Assembly (NCBI GenBank): GCA_030601615.1
Contig: JAUVTH010000021.1
Location: 1-12,286, forward strand
Direction of reading: 5' to 3'
Length of the DNA: 12,286 nucleotides
Source: Gemmatimonadota bacterium
Lineage (GTDB): Bacteria; Gemmatimonadota; Gemmatimonadetes; Palauibacterales; Palauibacteraceae
The notes under the pieces were generated by a model. It was given only the letters and a program-made list of their open reading frames with translations, was not told the DNA's origin and made no database searches. The position numbers were made by a program, and so were the translations under genes. Each line of letters begins with the position of its first letter. Position 1 is the stretch's first letter. Positions 6,254 through 12,286 of this stretch are shown here, piece by piece.

Positions 6254-7816
6254 GTGGCCCCCGAAGACCAGCCGGGCCTGAGGGACGGCCTGCCCATCCG
6301 GGAGTGGTACGCGGCGCCGGAACGGCCGAAGCCTATCCGGGACCGTTACGCGAAGCTCGAGAGACTCCGCGATATCGAAGTGCCGGCATACGCATACTCG
6401 TTCGATCCGTCCGACGATCTTGCATCGGCAATGTCGAAGCTGGGGGAGGAGGACGAGGGACCGCACGTCAGGATCGCGGGACGTCTCCTGTCACTCCGAG
6501 ACATGGGGAAGAGCGCGTTCGCTCACCTGGGTGACCGCTCGGGGCGGCTGCAGGTCTACCTGCGCCGCGACGAGCTCACCGAGACAGAGCATGAGATCCG
6601 CAAACTCCTGGACCTGGGGGATTGGATCGGCGTCGAAGGGCCGCTGTTTCGCACACGAACCGGTGAGGTCACGGTCCGGGTCCAGAAGCTGGCGCTACTG
6701 GCCAAGTCGATGCGCCCGCTCCCCATGGGCAAGACAGAGGTCACGGAAGAAGGCGAAACGATCGTCCACAGCGGGTTCTCCGATGTCGAGAGCCGGTATC
6801 GCCAACGGTATGCCGACCTCGCCGTGAACCCGGATGTCAGGGACGTCTTCCTTACCCGCGCCCGGATCACATCGACGCTTCGCGCCCTCCTTGATGCCGA
6901 GGGGTACGTCGAGGTCGAGACTCCCATACTTCAACCGTTGTATGGAGGGGCCTTCGCCCGGCCCTTCACGACGCACCATCACGCGCTCGACCGAGCCCTG
7001 TATCTCAGGATCGCTGACGAGCTCTACCTCAAGCGACTCATAGTCGGCCAGCTCGATCGCGTGTACGAGATCTCAAAGAACTTCCGCAATGAGGGGATCG
7101 ACCGGACGCACAATCCCGAGTTCACGATGCTCGAGCTGTACAGAGCCTACGCCGACTATCAGACGATGATGGACACGGCCGAGCATCTGGTGACGGAGAC
7201 GGCGCTCGCGGTCCTGGGACGCCTCGAGATTGAGTACTCTGGACATACCGTAAGCCTCGCCCGACCGTGGCGACGGATCGCCTTCTACGATGCGATCGAG
7301 AACTTCGCGGGATTCGATGCCCGCACCGCCGATACCGAGGAGCTGCGACGCCGGGTCCGCGCGGCAGGTCGCAGCGACGCTGGCGAGCTCGGGCGCACCA
7401 AGCTTCTGGACGTCGTCTTTTCCAATTGGGTCGAGCCAGAGCTGGTGAATCCGACGATCATTTTCGACTACCCGATCGAGATGAGCCCGCTCGCCAAGCC
7501 GAAGCGTGGAGACCCTGAGCTCGCCGAGCGCTTCGAAGTCATCGTCGCCGGGAGCGAGCTGGTGAACGCTTTCAGCGAGCTCAACGATCCGATCGACCAG
7601 TGGGACCGGTTCGCGCAGCAGGCTACGGCGCGCGCCGCGGGCGATGCAGAGGCGCAGATCCTGGACGAGGACTACGTGAGGGCCCTCGAGTACGGCCTTC
7701 CTCCCACGGGAGGCTTGGGCATGGGTGTCGACCGGCTGGTGATGCTCCTGACAGACAAACCGACCATTCGAGAGGTTATCCTGTACCCGATCCTGAGGGA
7801 CGATGAGTCCACCTGA
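6254..7816 (+). CDS. lysS: Lysine--tRNA ligase, class II
   Basis: LysRS charges tRNA-Lys with lysine using ATP. The 520-residue product is close to E. coli LysS (505). An N-terminal OB-fold anticodon-binding domain (about 71-150) precedes a class II catalytic core. The core includes VETPILQPLYGGAFARPF (221-238), motif 2 FRNEGIDRTHNPEFTMLE (277-294) and motif 3 GGLGMGVDRLVMLL (486-499). LYLRIADELYLKRL (249-262) is also typical of bacterial LysRS. A short insertion, residues about 158-174, precedes the DVESRYRQRYADL segment. The start is GTG at 6254, 2 nt after prfB, with AAAGGAG (6237-6243) before it. The 3' end overlaps lolC by 14 nt. Nothing suggests a paralogue such as PoxA/EpmA, because the anticodon-binding domain is present. 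Confidence 0.97.
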   Translation: MAPEDQPGLRDGLPIREWYAAPERPKPIRDRYAKLERLRDIEVPAYAYSFDPSDDLASAMSKLGEEDEGPHVRIAGRLLSLRDMGKSAFAHLGDRSGRLQVYLRRDELTETEHEIRKLLDLGDWIGVEGPLFRTRTGEVTVRVQKLALLAKSMRPLPMGKTEVTEEGETIVHSGFSDVESRYRQRYADLAVNPDVRDVFLTRARITSTLRALLDAEGYVEVETPILQPLYGGAFARPFTTHHHALDRALYLRIADELYLKRLIVGQLDRVYEISKNFRNEGIDRTHNPEFTMLELYRAYADYQTMMDTAEHLVTETALAVLGRLEIEYSGHTVSLARPWRRIAFYDAIENFAGFDARTADTEELRRRVRAAGRSDAGELGRTKLLDVVFSNWVEPELVNPTIIFDYPIEMSPLAKPKRGDPELAERFEVIVAGSELVNAFSELNDPIDQWDRFAQQATARAAGDAEAQILDEDYVRALEYGLPPTGGLGMGVDRLVMLLTDKPTIREVILYPILRDDEST

Positions 7817-9086
7817 GAGCAGCCAGCGTGACCGACGGACGGACCGCGCTCTCGACTGGTTCGTGGCGCGGCGCTACCTGTCGAGTCGGAGGGGGAGGGG
7901 GTTCCTGTCGCTCATAACCCTCATTGCGATCGGAGGAGTATCCGTCGGCGTCATGGCCCTCATCGTAGTGATCGGGGTCATGTCGGGCCTGCAGACCGAC
8001 CTGCGCGAGAAGATCCTCGGGGCCAATTCGCACGGCATGGTGCTGGAGATCGGAGAGGCCGTGCGGATGGAGAGTTGGGAGTCCGTGCTCAGTAGGGTCA
8101 GCGACGACCCCGACGTGACGGCCGCTGCGCCCTTCATCTACACGGAGGTGGGCCTGAACGTGCCGGGGGGCAGCTACTCCGAGGGGGCTGTACTGCGTGG
8201 CATCGCTGGCGACTCCGTCTCGCTCTCCGTGACCGAGGTCGACGAGCATTTGACGTCGGGATCCATGCCTTTCGGCGAGACCGAGTCGGGTCGGCCCGGG
8301 ATCGTCCTCGGAGCGACCCTGGCCAACAGGCTCAACCTGTACGCGGGAAAGACCGTCACGGTCGTTTCGTTCCAGGGAGCAGAACTCACTCCGACGGGCA
8401 TCCAGCCGCAGATGCGACTCTACGAGGTCACCGGCATCTTCGAGACGGGACTCTATCAATACGATACGAAGTTCGCGTACGTGGCCCTCGAATCGGCTCA
8501 GAGCCTCCTGCGCATGGGACGAGCGGTGACCGGAGTCGAGTTCAACGTCCGCGATCCGTGGAGGAGCGGGGAAGTGGCCTCGCGCATCAGGGACTCGCTC
8601 GGATTCCCCTACTCGGTGGACGATTGGCAGAGACAGAACGCGAGCCTTTTCTCCGCTCTCAAGCTCGAGAAGTTCGCGATGGGCATCATCCTGCTGCTGA
8701 TCGTGCTTGTGGCCTCTTTCAACATCGTATCGACCCTGATCATGGTCGTGACGGACAAGGTGCGCGAGATCGGAATCCTTCGGGCGATGGGCCTGACCGC
8801 TTCGAACATCACTCGGATCTTTGTGCTCCAGGGAGTGGTAATCGGGCTCGTCGGCACGTCGGTTGGAACGGGTCTCGGACTGGCCCTGTCGTGGCTTCTC
8901 GACCGCTACCAGTTCATCACGCTGCCCGGAGACGTCTACTTCATCGACCACTTGCCGGTAGACACGAATCCGCTCGATGTCGGACTGATCGTCCTGGCGT
9001 CTCTGGCCATCGCGTTCCTGGCCACCATCTATCCAGCCCGTCGCGCCGCTGACTACACTCCCGTAGAGGCGATCCGCCATGAGTGA
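7803..9086 (+). CDS. lolC: Lipoprotein-releasing ABC transporter permease, LolC/LolE family
   Basis: This inner-membrane protein extracts lipoproteins from the inner membrane and hands them to the LolA carrier, driven by LolD. The 427-residue chain has the MacB/LolC architecture. After a short N-tail ending in the LolC/E-typical FVARRYLSSRR (20-30) comes one membrane segment (about 36-61) and a large periplasmic domain (about 62-285). Three further segments follow near 291-315, 339-366 and 392-409. The stretch NASLFSALKLEK (279-290) and the cytoplasmic coupling region VREIGILRAMG (about 320-330) are highly characteristic. It ends in the usual PARRAADYTPVEAIRHE. The ATG lies within the end of lysS (14-nt overlap) after GAGGGA (7795-7800). 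Only one permease gene precedes lolD, so LolC and LolE roles may be combined in a homodimer, or the partner is elsewhere. Confidence 0.93.
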   Translation: MSPPESSQRDRRTDRALDWFVARRYLSSRRGRGFLSLITLIAIGGVSVGVMALIVVIGVMSGLQTDLREKILGANSHGMVLEIGEAVRMESWESVLSRVSDDPDVTAAAPFIYTEVGLNVPGGSYSEGAVLRGIAGDSVSLSVTEVDEHLTSGSMPFGETESGRPGIVLGATLANRLNLYAGKTVTVVSFQGAELTPTGIQPQMRLYEVTGIFETGLYQYDTKFAYVALESAQSLLRMGRAVTGVEFNVRDPWRSGEVASRIRDSLGFPYSVDDWQRQNASLFSALKLEKFAMGIILLLIVLVASFNIVSTLIMVVTDKVREIGILRAMGLTASNITRIFVLQGVVIGLVGTSVGTGLGLALSWLLDRYQFITLPGDVYFIDHLPVDTNPLDVGLIVLASLAIAFLATIYPARRAADYTPVEAIRHE

Positions 9087-9822
9087 TACGGTGAACAGGG
9101 GGCCGTCGATCGCCCCGGCTGTTTCGGCGGTCGGCGTGCATCGGAGCTTCGCCGGAGCGGACGGCGGGGAGATCAGGGTATTGAAGGGCGTCGACTTTCA
9201 GCTCTGGCGCGGAGAGACCGTGTCGATCGTCGGGCCGAGTGGATCGGGCAAATCCACGCTGTTGCACATCCTCGGGGGGCTGGATCTACCGACATCGGGA
9301 AACGTCGCTCTCGGCGGTCGCGATCTGGCCAACCTCGACGACGTGGACCTCGCACGCATTCGCAACCTCTATGTGGGGTTCGTATTCCAGTTCCATCACC
9401 TTCTGCGTGACTTCACAGCTCTCGAGAACGTGATGATGCCGCAGGTGATAGCCGGCGTCTCGCGTGACTCGGCCCGGAAACGAGCGCTGGACCTCCTGGA
9501 CCAGGTGGGCCTGGCCGATCGGTCGAGCCACCCACCCGGCAAGCTGTCTGGTGGAGAGCAGCAACGGGTAGCCGCGGCCAGGGCCCTCGCCAACGAGCCC
9601 CCCGTCCTGCTCGCCGACGAGCCTTCCGGCAATCTCGATCTCGACACGAGTGAAATGCTCCACGAAGTGCTTTTCGACCTGGTCCGCGATCATGACACGG
9701 CCATGGTGGTGGTGACCCACAATTCAGCGCTCGCGGCACGCACGGATGGGATCTGGCGGCTCTCTTCAGGTGTTCTCGAGCCAGCCCCGGAAGAGTCGGA
9801 AACATCGAGCGACAAGAGGTGA
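9079..9822 (+). CDS. lolD: Lipoprotein-releasing ABC transporter ATPase LolD
   Basis: This is the ATP-hydrolysing subunit of the Lol exporter. The 247-residue protein shows a complete ABC ATPase set: Walker A GPSGSGKST (52-60), Q-loop Gln104 in FVFQFHHLL, signature LSGGEQQR (156-163), Walker B VLLADE (176-181) followed by PSGNLD, and the switch His214 in VVTHNSA. The FQFHHLLRDFTALENVMMP segment (103-121) is typical of LolD as opposed to MacB or FtsE. It overlaps the permease gene by 8 nt, which supports a LolC-LolD pair. The first 16 or so residues are a loose extension before the ABC fold. AGAGG at 9065-9069 is a plausible ribosome binding site for the ATG chosen. The protein tail (about 232-247) is acidic and probably disordered. 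Confidence 0.94.
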   Translation: MSDTVNRGPSIAPAVSAVGVHRSFAGADGGEIRVLKGVDFQLWRGETVSIVGPSGSGKSTLLHILGGLDLPTSGNVALGGRDLANLDDVDLARIRNLYVGFVFQFHHLLRDFTALENVMMPQVIAGVSRDSARKRALDLLDQVGLADRSSHPPGKLSGGEQQRVAAARALANEPPVLLADEPSGNLDLDTSEMLHEVLFDLVRDHDTAMVVVTHNSALAARTDGIWRLSSGVLEPAPEESETSSDKR

Positions 9823-9828
9823 GCCCGC

Positions 9829-10341
9829 ATGCTGTGTGACGACTGCGGCAAAGAGGATGCCGAAGTCCACGTGACTTCGATCGAGGGTGAGGTAATGAGC
9901 ATGGTGCAGTTGTGTGCCTCCTGCGCTGCCGAAAGAGGACTCGCGGCCGAGTCAGCTATCGGCGAGGCTCCGAGCAAGCCCCCCCTGCTGGATTTCCTCG
10001 GTCAGCTCGGCTCGACGAGTCCGGCCGCGTCTGCTGCGGGGGCCTCCGAGCCGTGCCCGTTCTGCGGTATTACGGCCTCGGACTTTCGAAGTGCCGGACG
10101 GGTGGGCTGTTCACAATGCTACGTGCACTTCGAGAGCCAGCTGAGTGGCCTCCTGAGACGGATTCACGGCTCGGCGCACCACTCCGGCAAGGTCTACATC
10201 AACGAGACGTCGGACATCTCTGACCGCCTCGGTCAGCTGTCGTCAATGCGCAGGCGATTGAAACGCGCGATCGAGACGGAGGACTTCGAGACTGCAGCGA
10301 AGCTCAGGGATCAAATCCACGAGATCGAGGTCCAGGCGTGA
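9829..10341 (+). CDS. mcsA: McsA, zinc-binding activator of arginine kinase McsB
   Basis: In Bacillus, McsA binds and activates the protein arginine kinase McsB and is itself a substrate. This 170-residue protein has four CxxC pairs (Cys3/6, 29/32, 76/79, 94/97), which form two zinc-binding units. A C-terminal UVR motif (about 137-168) includes the segment IETEDFETAAKLRDQIHEIE, as in McsA and UvrB/UvrC. A low-complexity Ala/Ser linker lies near 60-73. The ATG is preceded by AGAGGTGAG (9815-9823), 6 nt after lolD. The stop overlaps the GTG of mcsB by 4 nt (GTGA), as expected for proteins made together. In Firmicutes ctsR usually lies just upstream; here the neighbour is lolD. The direct mcsB and clpC neighbours make this call firm despite low overall conservation. 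Confidence 0.92.
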   Translation: MLCDDCGKEDAEVHVTSIEGEVMSMVQLCASCAAERGLAAESAIGEAPSKPPLLDFLGQLGSTSPAASAAGASEPCPFCGITASDFRSAGRVGCSQCYVHFESQLSGLLRRIHGSAHHSGKVYINETSDISDRLGQLSSMRRRLKRAIETEDFETAAKLRDQIHEIEVQA

Positions 10342-11483
10342 TACGGACCTCCGCGCCCCTGGACGAGAGGGGACTCGACTGGATCGTCGGTGGCATAGAG
10401 GAGGCGATCGTCCTCTCGTCTCGAGTACGTGTCGCGCGGAATTTACAGGGCTTTCCGTTCCCCGGTCGCGCAGGCGCTGAGGAGCGCTCGGAAGTACTGG
10501 AGCGGGTGCGAACTGCCGCAGAGCACGCGGACTCCCTGAGATCCGCCTGTATCTGGGAGGTCGACTCGCTCGACCGGGTCGATCGCGAGATCCTCGTGGA
10601 GCGTCACCTGATCAGCCGAGATCTTCTGGGAGATGGCAGCAGCCCCTCGCGGGGAGCGCTGATCCTGGCCGACGAGACTTCGTGCGGCGTCATGGTCAAC
10701 GAAGAAGACCATCTTCGACTGCAGGCCCTGGTCGGCGGGCTCGAACTCGACGCAGCGTGGCGGCAGGTCGACAGGTTGGACGAGGAGCTGGGCACCCTCC
10801 TGCCTCTCGCGTATCACCACCAGTTCGGGTTTCTCACAGCGTGTCCGACCAACGTCGGCACAGGCCTGAGAGCCTCCGTGCTGATCCACATACCGGGGCT
10901 CGTGCTGACGAAGGAGATCAGCAAGGTGCTCGAGGGCATATCCCAGGTGGGACTGACCTACCGCGGCCTGTACGGCGAAGGATCGGAGGTCATCGGAAAT
11001 TTCTTTCAGATCTCCAACCAGACGACCCTTGGGAAGACGGAAGAGGACCTGATCGATCACCTCGCTCGGGTGACCGGCAAGGTGATCGAATACGAGCGCA
11101 GTGCGCGGTCCGTGCTGCTGCGTGAAGCACCGGCAGTGCTCGAGGACAAGGTGTGGCGGGCGTACGGAATTCTCCGGACGGCACGGAGCCTGGCGCTGGA
11201 GGAGATGATGAACCTCCTGTCCGGAGTTCGGCTGGGCGTTTCTCTGAAACTATTGAAATCGCCGCGTGTAGAGACGCTCAACGAAATCCTGGTACGCGGA
11301 CAGGTTGCTCACCTCGAGCGTGAGGCCGGTGGCCGGATGAACGAGCACGAAGCCGATGTCTGTCGTGCGTCCTTCGTGCGGGATAAGCTTGCCAGTGACG
11401 AACGGGACGCGTCGGAGAGCGGCCGCTCGGCAGGATCCAGCGATACGACGGTGGCCGACGGGCCGCCTTCGGGGGGTGGATGA
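10338..11483 (+). CDS. mcsB: Protein-arginine kinase McsB
   Basis: McsB phosphorylates arginine side chains and so marks proteins for ClpCP degradation. It has the phosphagen-kinase catalytic fold. The 381-residue product carries the family blocks AIVLSSRVRVARNL (23-36), NEEDHLR (121-127, with the probable catalytic Glu122), FLTACPTNVGTGLRAS (165-180, with the conserved Cys169), and GEGSEVIGNFFQISNQTTLG (213-232, with Glu214). All point to an active kinase. Near the C-terminus, where McsB normally has the phospho-arginine-sensing RDxxRA motif, this protein reads ADVCRA (339-344): the first Arg is Ala. The last 30 residues are a Ser/Gly/Asp-rich tail beyond the usual end. The start is GTG at 10338 overlapping mcsA, with GAGGT (10327-10331) before it. 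The stop overlaps clpC by 4 nt (ATGA). Confidence 0.96.
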   Translation: MIRTSAPLDERGLDWIVGGIEEAIVLSSRVRVARNLQGFPFPGRAGAEERSEVLERVRTAAEHADSLRSACIWEVDSLDRVDREILVERHLISRDLLGDGSSPSRGALILADETSCGVMVNEEDHLRLQALVGGLELDAAWRQVDRLDEELGTLLPLAYHHQFGFLTACPTNVGTGLRASVLIHIPGLVLTKEISKVLEGISQVGLTYRGLYGEGSEVIGNFFQISNQTTLGKTEEDLIDHLARVTGKVIEYERSARSVLLREAPAVLEDKVWRAYGILRTARSLALEEMMNLLSGVRLGVSLKLLKSPRVETLNEILVRGQVAHLEREAGGRMNEHEADVCRASFVRDKLASDERDASESGRSAGSSDTTVADGPPSGGG

Positions 11484-12286
11484 ACTACAATTTCACTGAC
11501 CGTGTGAGAAAAGTGCTGGCGATGGCTCGCGAGGAAGCGGTGCGCCTGCAGCACGACTACGTGGGTACCGAGCACATCCTCCTCGGACTGATCCGTGAGG
11601 GAGACGGTGTCGCCGCAGAAGTGCTTCGCAGCCTCGCCGCGGATCTCGACGAGCTGTTGAGGCTCGTCGAGGAGAACATTCGCCCTGGAAAGGCATCCGC
11701 TTCGATCGGAGAGCTCCCCTACACGACCCGCGCAAAGAAGGTGCTGGAGTATGCGATGGCGGAGGCCCGGGAGCTGAATCACAGCTACGTGGGCACCGAG
11801 CACCTTCTTCTCGGCCTGCTTCGCGAGGAGAAGGGCCTGGCCGCAAAGGTCCTCGGTGAGCTGGGTATCGGACTTGAGGAAGCGCGTGCGGAAATGCTGA
11901 AACTGCTCGGGACGGAGGGGGCCCTGGCGGAGCCGGGCAGCTCCCCGACGCCGGCGGTGCCGCGTGGCGAGTCAAAATCGAAGACCCCAGCCCTGGACCA
12001 CTTCTGCCGCGACCTCACAGTACTTGCGCACGAAGGGGTCCTGGATCCGACGATCGGTCGCCACTCCGAGATCGAGAGGGTCATGGAGGTGCTGTCGCGC
12101 CGCAAGAAGAACAACCCGGTCCTCATCGGCGAGCCGGGCGTCGGCAAGACGGCCATCGTCGAAGGACTGGCGCAGAAGATCGACCGGGCGGACGTACCTG
12201 ACAGCCTGAAGGACCATCGGGTTCTGGCCCTCGACATGGCGGCCGTAATCGCGGGCACGAAGTACCGGGGGCAATTCGAGGAGCGG
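11480..12286 (+). CDS. clpC: ATP-dependent unfoldase ClpC, N-terminal part (cut by right edge)
   Basis: ClpC is an AAA+ unfoldase that feeds substrates into ClpP. In Bacillus it takes McsB-phosphorylated proteins directly. The visible 269 residues show the double Clp-N repeat, each with a YVGTEH motif (27-32 and 103-108), then a linker (about 145-168). The first AAA+ domain follows, with GEPGVGKT Walker A at 217-224 and AGTKYRGQFEER (258-269) at the cut. The Glu31 and Glu107 positions match Glu32 and Glu106 of B. subtilis ClpC, which bind phospho-arginine. The protein opens MNYNFTDRVRKVLAMAREEA, as ClpC rather than ClpB does. The M-domain, second AAA+ domain and ClpP-binding loop lie outside the window. 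The ATG overlaps the mcsB stop by 4 nt, after a G-rich Shine-Dalgarno (11471-11479). Confidence 0.95.
   Translation, partial: MNYNFTDRVRKVLAMAREEAVRLQHDYVGTEHILLGLIREGDGVAAEVLRSLAADLDELLRLVEENIRPGKASASIGELPYTTRAKKVLEYAMAEARELNHSYVGTEHLLLGLLREEKGLAAKVLGELGIGLEEARAEMLKLLGTEGALAEPGSSPTPAVPRGESKSKTPALDHFCRDLTVLAHEGVLDPTIGRHSEIERVMEVLSRRKKNNPVLIGEPGVGKTAIVEGLAQKIDRADVPDSLKDHRVLALDMAAVIAGTKYRGQFEER

Noticed and set aside
7776..9080. A 434-codon open frame on the minus strand opposite lolC
   Set aside because: It lies fully antisense to a well-supported lolC gene. Its product is rich in His, Asp, Arg and Gln without recognisable motifs, as is usual for antisense frames in high-GC DNA.
9740..9828. 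Possible CtsR or CIRCE operator before mcsA
   Set aside because: I looked for the GGTCAAA-type direct repeat and the TTAGCACTC inverted repeat and saw neither. The region is the end of lolD plus a 6-nt gap.

Overview
The window is a dense, single-strand stretch of a high-GC bacterial chromosome. Every supported gene is on the + strand. Several features point to a diderm outside the Proteobacteria: a LolC/D lipoprotein exporter, a PorV/UPF0164-type outer-membrane barrel, a periplasmic Spy/CpxP-like protein, and an McsA-McsB-ClpC cluster of the Firmicute kind. Gemmatimonadota is my best guess; this is an inference from gene content, not from a phylogenetic marker search.

Layout. The left edge is the 3' end of a 5S rRNA, so the tail of an rRNA operon, closed by a strong intrinsic terminator. 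A small exported LTxxQ protein follows. A 13-bp hairpin with a pyrimidine tail then abuts the start of era. Era, a 55-residue Trm112/YcaR zinc-ribbon protein, a PorV-like barrel protein and RNase R (rnr) run on with short gaps or overlaps. A 126-nt gap after rnr holds a promoter-like pair and a 17-bp hairpin. Then comes a tightly packed set: prfB (with a +1 programmed frameshift), lysS, lolC, lolD, mcsA, mcsB and clpC. Its gaps are 2 to 6 nt or its genes overlap by 4 to 14 nt. ClpC is cut by the right edge.

How the genes fit together. The first block joins ribosome assembly (Era), a probable methyltransferase-activating zinc protein (Trm112-like) and RNA decay (RNase R). The second block joins translation termination (RF2), lysine charging (LysRS), lipoprotein export to the outer membrane (LolCD) and protein quality control (arginine kinase McsB, its activator McsA and the ClpC unfoldase that accepts phospho-arginine-tagged substrates). 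No CtsR gene or operator is seen next to mcsA, unlike the classical Bacillus ctsR-mcsA-mcsB-clpC operon.

Most of the window is housekeeping and I see no wholly new system. The points most worth a second look are the phospho-arginine module in a diderm without adjacent CtsR, an altered RDxxRA motif in McsB, the frameshift site heading a seven-gene operon, and two strong hairpins at the starts of era and prfB. No CRISPR array, insertion sequence, tRNA or phage gene was seen. No gene-free stretch exceeds about 260 bases.
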